Below are positions 9,347-19,484 of a stretch of DNA of 56,851 nt, in pieces (the first letter of the stretch is position 1; each line of letters begins with the position of its first letter). The translations under genes and the position numbers were made by a program. Source of the DNA: Deltaproteobacteria bacterium (lineage in GTDB: Bacteria; Desulfobacterota; Desulfarculia; Adiutricales; Adiutricaceae); contig JAISFS010000171.1 of NCBI GenBank assembly GCA_031263485.1, positions 1 to 56,851 on the forward strand. The letters run 5' to 3'. The notes under the pieces were generated by a model that searched no databases, was not told where the DNA came from, and saw only the letters and a list, made by a program, of their open reading frames with translations.

Positions 9347-9645
9347 GCCCTCCAGGACCTGCGGCTCTGCAGGCCGGTCCCTTGCCAGCAAATACCCTCA
9401 AGGACCTGCGGCTCTGCAAGCCGATGCCCTGTCCGCAAAAGCCCTTAAGGACCTGCGGCTCTGCAAGCCGATGCCCTGCCGGCAAATGCCCTCAAGGACC
9501 TGCGGCTCTGCAAGGCGATGCCCTGCCAGCAAATGCCCTCAGGGACCTGCGGCCCTACACGTCAGATCGGCCCCCTGCCAGCAAATGCCCTCAAGGACCT
9601 GCGGCTCTGCAGGTCTGCCCCCTACCGCAAAAAGCCCGCCCGACC
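9347..9645. repeat. 47-bp tandem repeat, six units
   Basis: Six head-to-tail units built on CCTCAAGGACCTGCGGCTCT plus a GCAAGCCGATGCCCTGCC-type part and GCAAATGC. The fifth unit carries a 5-bp insertion. There are no unique spacers, so it is not a CRISPR array. It occupies the 720-base gap between the convergent genes ending at 9143 and 9866. The rest of that gap (9646-9865) shows nothing recognisable. Confidence 0.9.
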
Positions 9646-9865
9646 CCTGGCCGCATAAGCACGCCGACCTGCGACCGCACAAGCCCGGCCCAGCCCGGCA
9701 CAAAGGCGTCACAAGCCGCTCCCCTGCCCGTGACCGCGTACGCGCGGGAAGGGGAGCGGACGGGCGGCCTTCGGCAAGACGTGCGCCGCCAAGACGTCAG
9801 CCAGTGCGGAAAACTCACCGGACAGGCCGGGGCATGACCGTCGGCCCGCAAAGGTCGACCTGGCA

Positions 9866-11164
9866 TCAGTGCTTGAAGGCCCTTTGGCCGGTGAACACCA
9901 TCGCCACCTTGGGCACAGCCTCGTTGGCGGCCTCGATGCTCTCGTAGTCACGGATGGCGCCGCCGGGATGCGTCACGGCGGTGACGCCCTCCTTGATGGC
10001 GGCGTCCAGCGCGTCCCGGAAGGGGAAGAAGGCGTCTGAGACCAGTACCGAGCCGGGGATGCCTCCCCTGGCCGCGGCCGCCTCTTCCTTGAAGCGATCC
10101 AGGTCCCCTTGAAGAGAGGGCTCCTCCCTGACCCTCTTGGCGATGTCCTGGGTGAGCGCCCCGTGCTTTTTCAGGCACAGGAGCTCGGCGTAGTTGCGGC
10201 GGGCCTTGAAGACGGCTATCTCCACCACGCCCACGCGGTCCTGCTGGCCGCCGGCTATGGCCACCGTGGCCCCGTCCTTCACGAACAGGACCGAGTTGGA
10301 GACCACCGCCTGCTCGACAGCCCAGCCGAAGCACAGGTCCTTGAGCTCCCTCCCGTCCGGGGCCCGTTCCGAGCGGTACGTCTTTCCCCGGAACTCGCAT
10401 TCGGCCGGCAGGAAATCCGAAGGTGAAAGGATCCGGTTGTCCGGGGACTGCTGAAGCACGATGCCGCCGTCGATGAGCGACTTGATGTCCAGAAATCTCC
10501 GGTGGGCGAGCTCGGAGAGCCGCGAGATGTTCTTGATCTTGAAGATCCTCAGATCGGGCTTCGCGGTCAGGATCCCCACCGCGCCGTCCTCGTAGTCAGG
10601 GGCCGCCACCACCTCCAGATACTTGGAGTTCATCATCTCAGCGGTCGCCTTGTCCAGGGGCCGGTTCACCACCGCCGCGCCCCCGAAGGCCGCGACCGCG
10701 TCCCCCTCGTAGGCCTTGCGGAACGCCTCGGAGAGGTCCCCGTCTGCGGCCGCGCCGGAAGGGTTGTTGTGCTTGACCACCACCGCGGCGGGGCCGCCGT
10801 CAAGGTACCTAAGCGCGTTCAGCGCCGAGTCGACGTCGGTCAGGTTGGTCTTGGAAGGGTGCTTGCGGCAGCCGTACATCATGGAGGTCTTGGGGTCCAT
10901 CTCGGAGAGCCCCGAGACGAGCGGGAGCCCGGGGCCCACGTACTCCACCCCGGTTATCGAGAGGTTGCCGTTGACCAGACGGTAGAGCGCGGCCTCCTGG
11001 CCGGGGTTCTCCCCGTAACGGAGCCCGTCGGTCCTCTCCCCGCCCTCGCCGTCCCTGATCGTGTAAATCTCCTTGCGGTAGACCAGGGTGGTATCGCCCA
11101 CGGTAATGGATATCTCCGGAGGGAAGCTGTCGGTCAGGACCTGTCTGTACTGGCTGGTTGACAT
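9866..11164 (-). CDS. purH: AICAR transformylase (PurH C-terminal domain only)
   Basis: 432 residues. It catalyses formylation of AICAR to FAICAR with 10-formyl-THF, the penultimate step of IMP synthesis. The family marks are LRYGENPGQEAALYR (residues 48-62), SKTNLTDVDSALNALR, and KHNNPSG at 131-137 with the catalytic Lys-His. The N-terminal IMP cyclohydrolase (MGS-like) domain of ordinary bifunctional PurH is absent. Stand-alone AICAR transformylases occur in Desulfovibrio-type bacteria, where the cyclohydrolase is encoded separately; none is seen here. The start at 11164 has AAGGAGAT eight bases upstream. The frame is also open for another 115 codons upstream, but those encode a minisatellite and are rejected. 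Confidence 0.93.
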   Translation of the reverse strand: MSTSQYRQVLTDSFPPEISITVGDTTLVYRKEIYTIRDGEGGERTDGLRYGENPGQEAALYRLVNGNLSITGVEYVGPGLPLVSGLSEMDPKTSMMYGCRKHPSKTNLTDVDSALNALRYLDGGPAAVVVKHNNPSGAAADGDLSEAFRKAYEGDAVAAFGGAAVVNRPLDKATAEMMNSKYLEVVAAPDYEDGAVGILTAKPDLRIFKIKNISRLSELAHRRFLDIKSLIDGGIVLQQSPDNRILSPSDFLPAECEFRGKTYRSERAPDGRELKDLCFGWAVEQAVVSNSVLFVKDGATVAIAGGQQDRVGVVEIAVFKARRNYAELLCLKKHGALTQDIAKRVREEPSLQGDLDRFKEEAAAARGGIPGSVLVSDAFFPFRDALDAAIKEGVTAVTHPGGAIRDYESIEAANEAVPKVAMVFTGQRAFKH

Positions 11165-11199
11165 TGGATCTCCTTGGAAAGCTTTCGAGCCGCGGAAGG

Positions 11200-11625
11200 A
11201 GGCGCCGGCTCGCAGATAAAAAATTGCATCAAGGGACGGCGGATAAGGGACTCCGAACAAGGGGCGGCGGACAAGGCTTGTCAGACATGGGAAATCGAAC
11301 GAACGACACCGGACAAAGCTTTCCGGACAAGGTAACCTGACAAGGAACGCCGGATAAGGATTGCCGGACAAGGAAATCTGACAATGGACACTAGACAAAG
11401 CTTGCCGAACAAGGGACACCGGACAAGGCTTACAAAACAAGTGGTGCCAAAAAGGCTTGCTGGACAAGTGACGTCGGACAAGGCTTGCCGGATAATACTT
11501 GCCGGACAAGGCTTGCCGGACAAAGCTTACCGGATAAGGGACACCGGATAAGGCTTTCCGAACAAGGGATGCCAGAAAGGCTTGCCGGACAAGGGACGCC
11601 TGACAAGGTTAGCTGACAAGGGGCG
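11200..11625. repeat. Degenerate short tandem repeats upstream of purH
   Basis: More than 20 imperfect units of about 15-16 bp on the theme GGACAAGGCTTGCC / GGATAAGGGACACC fill the 430 bases before purH. On the minus strand they read in frame with purH as repeated LVRQALSGKPCPAS. They are too degenerate to define one unit length. Confidence 0.85.
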
Positions 11626-12231
11626 GAAGACGGGAGCCCGGCGCGGGTCCCGGTCTGCCGGAGGGATCTCAGGCCGCCCCTCGGTTGATCGGTTCGTCCA
11701 GCGTCAGGCATTCGCCCAGCGGGAGTCGGCCTGGCGAGTCAGGACGCAGGGCCGGACATCGTCCGCTCGGTCCGCCCGGTCCGCCCGGTCCGCCTGGTCC
11801 GCCCGCAAGCGCCGTCCCGAAATGCGGGCCGGAAGGTGCGGAGCCAATGCTCCGGAGGGGACTCTGCCCCGCCGTTTGAAGCGGGAGGGTCAGGCAAGGC
11901 GACAGGAGGTCGTCAGCCAAGTTGGCTTGGGGCCACGTGCCTGAAGATCAGGCTCCGCAGCCTGTCAGAAAGCCGCCTGCAGATTCAAGCCTTAAGGCTT
12001 TGCAGCAGATTCAAGCCTTAAGGCTTTGAAGTCTTGCGGCTTGACAGCCCTGTGACCGGAATGCCTGAGAACCTGATGCCTCGCGCCTTGATTTTTCGGA
12101 TTTTCGGCTCAGGAAACGGCTTGCGAGGACCGCCGGGCACGGCCCGTGACCGGACGGCACGGCCGCGGGGGGCGAGCGGGCCGATCAAGGCCTTCAGGGC
12201 CGCGTCGCGATAAGGCCATCGCCCGGCGCCG
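11626..12231. other. Intergenic DNA with two small repeats
   Basis: No gene seen. At about 11757-11806 there is a 9-bp CGGTCCGCC repeat that would read Gly-Gly-Pro on the minus strand. At 11968-12025 a 22-bp unit (AGATTCAAGCCTTAAGGCTT plus TG) occurs twice; each copy contains the palindrome AAGCCTTAAGGCTT and could form a small hairpin. These lie downstream of lptD. Confidence 0.6.
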
Positions 12232-15200
12232 TCAATAGTACGCCCCCTCGCCCGAGGCGGCAAGCCCGCCGCCGGGAAGCGGTTCCGCGTTCGCGTTCCC
12301 GAAGCTCCCCAGTCCCAGGAGGCTAATCATGAAGGCGACCCGCCTGTCGTCCCCGGAATCCGTCCAGACGAGGCTCACCGCGTAACACTGGGAGGTGTAG
12401 CGGAGGCGCAGGTAGCTCTCTAACCCCCGCCTTTCCTCGAAGTCGTAGCGGGTGGAGCCCCCGAACGACCATCCTCCGGCCAGCTGCAGGTTCAGATCCC
12501 CGCGGAGCTGGTTCACGGCGTTGTAGTCCGGGGGCCCGTACTCCGGGCGCGGCTGCTCGTAGTCGAAGATGACCGACAGGCTGTCCCCGCGGGCGTCCCG
12601 CATCTCGACGGATACGTCGTGGCCGGTGAAGACGCCCGCCCGTGCGTCCAGGCTGGAAAGGACCCTGGCCGTCAGCCAGGGTGCGAAGGCGGCCTCCACC
12701 TCGAACTCGAACGGGCCCACGCCGCGCTCGAAGTAGCCGGTCGTGTAGTAGCGGGCGAAGCCCTTCTCGGCCCACCTGATGTTGCTCGCGAACTCGTAGC
12801 TCCCGAAGATCCCGACCTTCAGGAGCTCGCGGTACGAGTAGGTCCCGCCCTCCTGGCCGTCCTGGCCAACGTCCGCGGCCTCGGATCGGGAGACCAGCGT
12901 GTTGCGGACGCCGTAGCGGAATGTCCGGCGCTTCAGGGTCCTGTCGAACTCGTCGAAATAGGGGAGCTCCTCCTGGTCGGGGCTCTGGACCACCTCGAAG
13001 GCCGCGAAGGGCGTCAACTGGTGGAGGTAGGCCTTGCCCTCCCCGCCCCCGTAGACGCGGGAAAGCGTGGTGGAGAACTCCACCGACCCTGCGCCTCCTA
13101 CGGACGAGTCGAAGCCCGCGTGGTCCTCGCGGCCCCCGCCTTCGGCGGGGCGGCGTCCCTTGGGGCCGTAGAAGTTCAGATCCAGAGAGCCCTTGGCCAG
13201 GACCCCCACCTTCCCGAAGGCGCTCCCTTTCCAGCTGAAGGACGGCGAGGCCAGGAGCCTGTGGCCGGTCTCGTCTATCGGGGAGCCCTCGTCCGTGCGC
13301 CTGGCGTAGTAGTCGTACTGCAAATCCAGGTTGAAGCGGGGGCCGCCCCCGGGGAACAGCGAGGAGATCGGCTCGGGTAGCCTGCGGGAGGCTATGGCGT
13401 AGTACAGGCTCGGAAGCGTCTGGAGCGTGTTCCGGTTGCCGCGGCTGAAGAGGTCGTCGGTGTAGGTGACGGAGCCCCGGAAGTAGCTGTCCGGCCCGGC
13501 CTTCTGGGCGAACAGGGTCGAGATCCTCCTGGGATCCAGCTCCTCGTTCACGGAGCGGCCGAAGTAGTCCATGAAGAGCCGCCTGGAATAGAAGAAGCCG
13601 TCCGGATCGTTTCTGAAGGTGTAAAGGTAGACCGGATCGGAAACGAAATCGAGATCCAGGTTCACGTTCCAGCCCGCGACGTTCCAGGAGTTCTGTGACC
13701 TGAGCCACCACAGGTTCCTGGCCTGCTTCTCCATCGACCCCCCGGTCCGGTAACGGAAGGTCACCGGCCTGTGGTCGTCCAGGGCCGTCAGGAGCCAAAT
13801 GCCCTCGCCCATATCCAGGTTGTAGCGGCCCTCCAGGGTCATGGCGAGGCCCCGGGCGGAGCGGTACACCGGAAGAATCGTAAGATCCCAGTCCTCGGCG
13901 GCGGCCCAGAAGAACGGGAGCGAGGCCACGAAGCCGTCCCGCGAGCTGCTCTCGAAGCCGGGAAGCAGGAACCCCGTCTCGCGCGAGGTCTTGACCGGCG
14001 CGAGGAAATACGGGAGGTACGCCACCGGGAACCATTTCGTGCGGAAGGTCACGCCCTCGCTCTCCGCCACCCCGCCGCGGTTCACGGTGAGGCGTTCCGC
14101 CGTCAGGCTCCAGGAGGGGGACGGGCCGTCGCAGGTGGTGAACACCCCGTCCTCCACGTAGAGGACCTCCTCCCCCAGGCGCTCCAGGACGCTTCCGGCA
14201 ACGTAATAGTGCCTGTCGGGGAAGAACGCCCGCCCGTCGAAGATCTTGGCCAGCCTCAGATCCATGTTGACCGCGGCCCGCTCCGCCGTGGCCGTGAAGT
14301 CCCCCGTGAAGATGCGCACGGACCCGGAAATCTCGGCGCTCCGGGTCCCCTCGTGCCAGAAGGCCCGGTCCCCGGTCATCACCTCCCGCCCGCGGGTCAC
14401 CACGACCAGCCCGGTGAAGGCCAGCCTGCCCTCACCTTCCAGGTACTCCACGTAGTCCGCCTCGATCGTCACGGGGTCCGAGCCGTCGTCGTCCCCCATC
14501 ACCATGCGGACCCGGGGAGGGTTATCGGCGGTAGGCGGCCCTCCGGGCGCGGCAGGGGCCTCGGACGGCGGCGCCGGGCTTGGATCTCCCCCTGCCGTCC
14601 GGACGCCGGCCCAGTCCAAGGCCTCGAACGGGTCCGGCCCGGCCCCGTCGAACGAGTCCCCGAAAGGCACGCCGGACTGGATCTCGGTCCCGCCCAAACC
14701 CAACCCCAGGCCCATGCCCTGGGCCGCCAGGGGCCCCGCGGGAAGTGCCATGAGACAAGCCGCGAGAAGGGCCGCCGAAAGGGCTGCGGGAACGGTCGCG
14801 GGAAGCGCATCGAGGAGGCGTCGCGCGAAACGGCGGATAGCTACGCCCAAAGGCCCGAAAAGGCAGGGCAAGGCCAGGGCGGGAAGGGCAGACGGGCGGC
14901 GGGGGCCGCAGGGCCGACCCGAGTCGGCGGGCACCGAGGCGGAATGCCTGAAGGCTTCCCCGGAGATTCTCGCCAAAGACGAGGAATATGAAGACGGCGG
15001 AGGAGGAGATTCCCGAGTCAAAGTCTCAGGTCCAGAAGATCCAGGAGCCCAAGAAGTTGGTCCCGATGATGTCGGAGCCCAAGACGCAGGAGCCGAAGAC
15101 GCAGGAACAAAAGACGCCGGAGCCCAAGACATCGGTCCCGAAGACGCAAGAGCCAAAGAAAAAGAAGCAGGAACAGAAGACGACGGTGTCGAAGACGCAG

Positions 15201-15366
15201 GAACCGAAGTCGACGGCGCCGAAGATGTGAGGTCCGCAACCATGGGACTCAGAGACACCACGGCCCAAGACGAGCGGGCTGAAGGGGCGCCAGGCGCAAG
15301 GGCAACCGCGCCCGCCATTAGGGCGGACCGGTGTCCGTCATCCCGTCCCGTCATGCCCATTCCCAT
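12232..15366 (-). CDS. lptD: LPS-assembly protein LptD (OstA), with repeat-rich N-terminal extension
   Basis: LptD is the outer-membrane beta-barrel of the LPS export machine. The OstA-like jellyroll domain is clear (VTIEADYVEYLEGEGRLAFT, then VFTTCDGPSPSWSLTAERL), followed by WFPVAYLPYF and a long alternating barrel ending SLLGLGSFGNANAEPL. The frame is open from a GTG at 15423, with ATGs at 15366, 15360 and 15354. The first ~190 codons are Ser/Ala/Pro repeats with no export signal. A good signal peptide (n-region RRFARR, core ALSAALLAACLMALPAGP, end LAAQ) begins only at a TTG at 14850. Starting there gives 872 residues, normal for LptD, so the true start may be 14850. It follows folC by about 15-70 bases, so one operon. 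Confidence 0.92.
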   Translation of the reverse strand: MGMGMTGRDDGHRSALMAGAVALAPGAPSARSSWAVVSLSPMVADLTSSAPSTSVPASSTPSSSVPASFSLALASSGPMSWAPASFVPASSAPASWAPTSSGPTSWAPGSSGPETLTRESPPPPSSYSSSLARISGEAFRHSASVPADSGRPCGPRRPSALPALALPCLFGPLGVAIRRFARRLLDALPATVPAALSAALLAACLMALPAGPLAAQGMGLGLGLGGTEIQSGVPFGDSFDGAGPDPFEALDWAGVRTAGGDPSPAPPSEAPAAPGGPPTADNPPRVRMVMGDDDGSDPVTIEADYVEYLEGEGRLAFTGLVVVTRGREVMTGDRAFWHEGTRSAEISGSVRIFTGDFTATAERAAVNMDLRLAKIFDGRAFFPDRHYYVAGSVLERLGEEVLYVEDGVFTTCDGPSPSWSLTAERLTVNRGGVAESEGVTFRTKWFPVAYLPYFLAPVKTSRETGFLLPGFESSSRDGFVASLPFFWAAAEDWDLTILPVYRSARGLAMTLEGRYNLDMGEGIWLLTALDDHRPVTFRYRTGGSMEKQARNLWWLRSQNSWNVAGWNVNLDLDFVSDPVYLYTFRNDPDGFFYSRRLFMDYFGRSVNEELDPRRISTLFAQKAGPDSYFRGSVTYTDDLFSRGNRNTLQTLPSLYYAIASRRLPEPISSLFPGGGPRFNLDLQYDYYARRTDEGSPIDETGHRLLASPSFSWKGSAFGKVGVLAKGSLDLNFYGPKGRRPAEGGGREDHAGFDSSVGGAGSVEFSTTLSRVYGGGEGKAYLHQLTPFAAFEVVQSPDQEELPYFDEFDRTLKRRTFRYGVRNTLVSRSEAADVGQDGQEGGTYSYRELLKVGIFGSYEFASNIRWAEKGFARYYTTGYFERGVGPFEFEVEAAFAPWLTARVLSSLDARAGVFTGHDVSVEMRDARGDSLSVIFDYEQPRPEYGPPDYNAVNQLRGDLNLQLAGGWSFGGSTRYDFEERRGLESYLRLRYTSQCYAVSLVWTDSGDDRRVAFMISLLGLGSFGNANAEPLPGGGLAASGEGAYY
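14988..15235. repeat. Short-period repeat in the lptD 5' extension
   Basis: Degenerate 12-15-bp units (AAGACGCAGGAGCC, AAGAAGTTGG, AAGACGCCGG and similar) form a purine-biased tract on the plus strand. In the lptD frame it reads SSAPASWAP-like; in a plus-strand frame it reads PKTQEP-like. The multiple-of-three period keeps every frame patterned, so open frames here prove little. Confidence 0.8.
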
Positions 15367-15437
15367 CCTTTCACGCCCCTGCCGATCGTAACCCCGCAAC
15401 CCCGCCGGCCCCTGTCTTTTCACCCGGACGGGGACCG

Positions 15438-16790
15438 TCAGTTGGACTCTATCGCGCTCTCCCCAGTCAGGAAAGCCCGGGTCTCACCAACTGTGAAAAG
15501 CGATCCCGAGACCACCACCAGATCCTCCGGATCCGCCTCACTGGCGGCGGCCCGGACGGCATCCGGGATCTCCGGGAAAAGCCCGTAGGGGATCTTCGGT
15601 TCCCCGGAAGCCGCGCGGATCCTCTCCAAAAGAAGCTCCGGTGAAGCCGCCCGGAAATATACCGGCCGGGTGAGGTAAAGCCGGTCGGCCTCGGCCAGGA
15701 CGGGCCCCAGCACCCCGGCCACGTCCTTGTCCGCCATGACTCCGACTATGAGGTGAAGCTTCCGCCGGACCCGGGTCCGGAGATACCCGGCGAACGACCG
15801 CGCCCCATCGGGGTTGTGGGCGCCGTCCAGGACGAGGGGCGCACGGCCGCTCCCGTCCGGGGGCCAGGCTCCCGGCGAGAAAAGCTCCCCGCGTCCCGGC
15901 CAGGAGACGTTCCGGATCCCCTCGCGGACGTGGCCCTCGTCGATCTTGAAGAGCGGGCCGCCGGAAGGATCCTTGCAGGCCGAAAGAAGCTCCAGGACGG
16001 CCAGCGCCAGCGCGGCGTTGTCCGCCTGGTAAGGGCCGGCCAGGCCCAGGGGGATCTCCTTGAAGACCCACTCGGGGCCGCGGTAGTCTATGACGGGCCT
16101 GCCGTCCGCCTCAGAGGCGATCTCGGCCGCGAAGTCCTCGCCCAGAAAGCGCCCTGTAACCCCCAGTTCGTCCAGGCGGTCCCCGATGACCTTCCGCGCC
16201 TCCGGGACCAGCCTCCCTCCGGCGAAGCCGGCCCCGGGCTTGACGATGCCCGCCTTCTCTGCCGCGATCTCGGCTACCGTCCCGCCCAAATGCTCCGTAT
16301 GCTCCAGGGCGATGTTGGTGATCGCCGCCACCAGGGGGCTAATCACGTTGGTGGAGTCCAGCCGCCCGCCAAGACCGGCCTCCATGACGTTCACGTAGGT
16401 CCCGGCCCGCCTGAAGCGAAGGAAGGCCATGGCCGACACGAACTCGAAGAAGGTGGGCGGCCTGTCCGTCTCGCAGCCCTTCCAAACCTCTTCCGCGAGC
16501 TCGACCACCTCCGCCTCGGGCATGAGCTCGCCGTCCACGCGGATGCGTTCCCTGAACGTCACCAGGTGAGGGGAGGTGTAGAGCCCAGTCCTGTAGCCCG
16601 CCGCCGAAAGCACTCTCTCGATCATCGCGGCGGTCGATCCCTTGCCGTTGGTGCCCGCCAGATGCACGTAGCGCTGCCCCTTCTCGGGGTTGCCAAGGCG
16701 CCCGAGGATGCCGCGCATGGAGTCCAGGCCGAACTTCATGCCGAACTTCTGCAGATCGAAGACGGACTTTATCGTGTCCCTGTAGCCCAT
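15438..16790 (-). CDS. folC: Folylpolyglutamate synthase / dihydrofolate synthase (FolC)
   Basis: 450 residues. FolC joins dihydropteroate with glutamate and adds further glutamates to folates in the cytoplasm, using ATP. The Mur-ligase-like P-loop GTNGKGS is at residues 46-52. Then come YTSPHLVTFRERIRV, GLGGRLDSTNVI, ALEHTEHLG, KAGIVKPG and LDGAHNPDGARSF, all in the expected order. The start at 16790 matches the family N-terminus (about 45 residues before the P-loop), with AAGGGA upstream. The frame remains open for 86 more codons through a minisatellite, which are not counted. lptD follows almost immediately on the same strand. Confidence 0.95.
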   Translation of the reverse strand: MGYRDTIKSVFDLQKFGMKFGLDSMRGILGRLGNPEKGQRYVHLAGTNGKGSTAAMIERVLSAAGYRTGLYTSPHLVTFRERIRVDGELMPEAEVVELAEEVWKGCETDRPPTFFEFVSAMAFLRFRRAGTYVNVMEAGLGGRLDSTNVISPLVAAITNIALEHTEHLGGTVAEIAAEKAGIVKPGAGFAGGRLVPEARKVIGDRLDELGVTGRFLGEDFAAEIASEADGRPVIDYRGPEWVFKEIPLGLAGPYQADNAALALAVLELLSACKDPSGGPLFKIDEGHVREGIRNVSWPGRGELFSPGAWPPDGSGRAPLVLDGAHNPDGARSFAGYLRTRVRRKLHLIVGVMADKDVAGVLGPVLAEADRLYLTRPVYFRAASPELLLERIRAASGEPKIPYGLFPEIPDAVRAAASEADPEDLVVVSGSLFTVGETRAFLTGESAIESN

Positions 16791-16794
16791 GCGT

Positions 16795-16930
16795 GTCCCT
16801 TTGCCGAATCTGGCCCCTGGTCCGAAAATGACCCTTTGCCGAATCTGGCCCTTGGGCCGAATATGACCCTTTGCCGAATCTGGCCCTTTGCCGAATCTGA
16901 CCCTTGGGCCAAATATGGCCCTTTCCTGCG
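16795..16930. repeat. ~18/36-bp tandem repeat just upstream of folC
   Basis: Alternating TTGCCGAATCTGGCCCT and TGGGCCGAATATGACCCT half-units recur through 16795-16925, about seven half-units in all. They directly touch the folC ribosome binding site, so they must lie in its leader or promoter region. Confidence 0.85.
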
Positions 16931-19484
16931 GCGAACGGACCTTTGCTTCCTCTCGGGGAGGGCGGTGTATGGCAAGAGCCAGGACACCCCAATCATGAGG
17001 TGACGCGGACGCCATAAACGCTTGAGCCGTGCCATTGAGGCCCAACATACTCCAAAAGCGCGAAAATGCCTATCTCACAGACACGCGGAAAAAGCTTCTG
17101 CGGCGCATCAGCTCCGAACGCGCATCCGACCGCCCGGAAACGACGGCCCGGCGCACCGTCTGGCGGCATTTGCCGAACGTGTAACATTATAAGGATTCTT
17201 CCGGCGTGGTCAACACGACTTCCGGCACGTTTTCACGCGTTTAAGCCCGGAAGTCACGCCATGGTGCGCCTTTACGGAAACCCATTCCCGGCGACCGCTT
17301 GCGGCCGCGCGCAGGTATCGCGCCGGACACCCGACCTGGCGCCCGGAGCGCCGAAGCCGTCTCCGCCGATTATTAACAACCGCGCCGGGCCAACTCTCCA
17401 GCCTCCGTGTCAGGGCTGTCCCGCCCTCAACCTATTGGTAATCCGGCGGCCCGGCGGCCCATCCCCTTTGACCGGCGCGTTCGCAACAAATTACATGTGG
17501 AGCCAGGGCGTTCCGCAAAGCCACGTCATCAGCCCGCAAGTGTATCCCGAGCCCTGTCTCGAGGGATTCAAGACCTGAAAGGGGCCTTCGACTCGCGCTG
17601 AACGTTGCAGACCCTGACCTCCCAATACCGTGCCGCTCAAGAGTCACTTGTTTATGGATGCGGGCGAGTGCATTCGACTCAATATGGCGCGATACCAGTC
17701 AACCGTCAATATGAAGAGATACCAGCGACGTTCACGGCCGCAACGGCCGATACTCCTGGACGCCCGCCCGGCCTGTGGTTTCCCCCCTTCTACAGGAAGC
17801 CTTCCCTCGACTGCCTTGAAGCCATCGCCGCCCGGAGACCCGGGCACGATTTAGACGCTGCCTCATTCCGCCCGCGAAAGATCCCTCCCTATCACGGCAC
17901 GAAGCTCACGCGTTCAGGGTGTTCCTAACGCCGACGACTGCGGTTTCTCATACGCCGCGAAGAACCTCCGCGACCGCCACGATGACCGCGAGCCTCCTTG
18001 AGGCTTTTGGGAATCGGATCTGCGTTTCAAAATAATTTCCAAACGGTTCACGAGACTAACGAACGCATAACTGAAAGCAGTCGACCGGGACTTTAAACGC
18101 CGATGCCTTGACGTCATGACCTGCTTTTATGGTCTTCTATGCTGATACCGATCTTCGGCTTTAGTGTAACATGATATTTCGGAATTTTCCTGAGACTTGC
18201 GCTTCTATGCTTCGGTATCTCATAAAATATCTCATGAAAACCATGGCAACGCGATCGGATCCTGCCGGAAAATCCTACTCGCCACAGAGATCCAGCATCG
18301 CATCCGAAAGCTTGCGGCAATAGGGACGAAGACAGTCGGACGCCATTCTCCACAAAACGTTCCTCCGGGCACCGAAGAAGCGGAATTCGTCATCTGTCCA
18401 CCGAGCCTTCACAACGCTCGCCAAACGTAACAGGACAATCATCCCTGGCCGCCTCAAAGAAATCCTGTGTCTTTCTGAAACCGCTTTATCCGTCTTCCCA
18501 ATCCCTCCGGCGATATCTCCTCGCCGACCCAGCCGTCTTCCGTCGCAGACTCCCAGTCTATGAGTCCAGACAAGGAAACCGGACGGCTAGAATCTGACCG
18601 GCGTCACATCCCTCCTCTGTACGCCTTAGGGAACATGATCCAAAGGGTGACCTTGACCATGGCTGAGGTCGCTTCATGTTACAGGTCCCGGCGCGGAACC
18701 GGCCTGGAAACAAGGCCCCATCCCTACCCCTCGACGCAAGCCGCGGGACCTCGCCAATGCCTGGCAAACTGACCCTGGCCCGAACCCCGACCTACCGCTA
18801 GTCCGCGGCCATGGTGATCCTGTTCCACGCCCCCCCCATGAGCCGCACGTCCTCTGTCCTGGTCAAGCTCAGAACAGCATTGGATGTCTCCGCCATCTTC
18901 ATTACCGCAAATATCGCGGCACGCGATACCTCTCAAGAAACCGCGTCCTCAAACTTGAGACAAGGCGGCAACGTCTCACAGGCTAGACATTGGTATCTTT
19001 AACCAGTATAAGACTTTAAAGCAATATGGGAATTTTTAAACATCAGTCGATCCGGAAGAAGCCGAGATGCACTTCTATCCATCGCTCTTGCCGAACAGTT
19101 AGATTGTCCCGAAATTCACTTTCCTGGCTTCACATACGGTGGCGGACGGATATAACCGAGAAAAATTTCCACCTTCCCCTCGAACTTCACCAATGGCAGC
19201 CAGGCCAGCTCCCAGGCCTCTCCCTTTCAGGTCCGGTCGCCGAACGCGAGTATGCCACCATTTACTCCGACTCGTGTTCCCCACATTAACTCGACGGCAT
19301 TCGCTTCAGGACCTAATTTTAAAACATTTTACAATATTTATCAACTACTATTTTTGAAATCTTGATCACATGAAAAGCATTTTGATATCGTCATCCAAAT
19401 TCAAGACCGTACACATCAAGACCATACACATGCATACGCAATCATTTCATCAATCGCAAAAAAATCGCAATCATTGCCATGTAA
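16931..19484. other. 2.5-kb gene desert
   Basis: No open frame here has a protein-like sequence, ribosome site or recognisable motif. GC falls from the left towards 19.4 kb, where the sequence becomes AT-rich (about 18.95-19.50 kb). This looks like decayed accessory DNA leading into the interrupted ATPase gene at 19485, but no source gene can be named. Confidence 0.55.

Noticed and set aside
9347..9645. Possible CRISPR array
   Set aside because: Units are contiguous 47-bp copies without unique spacers, and no cas genes are near.
11669..11920. Collagen-like (GGP)n protein
   Set aside because: Only five or six repeat units from a short 9-bp repeat, with no start signal or export signal.
12323..14035. 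570-codon second minus-strand frame inside lptD
   Set aside because: Arg/Gly/Pro-rich shadow of the LptD frame; LptD domains explain the region.
14988..15230. Lys/Glu/Pro repeat peptide (PKTQEP type) on the plus strand
   Set aside because: Read from a minisatellite in the lptD 5' extension; all frames look ordered there and no ribosome site is seen.
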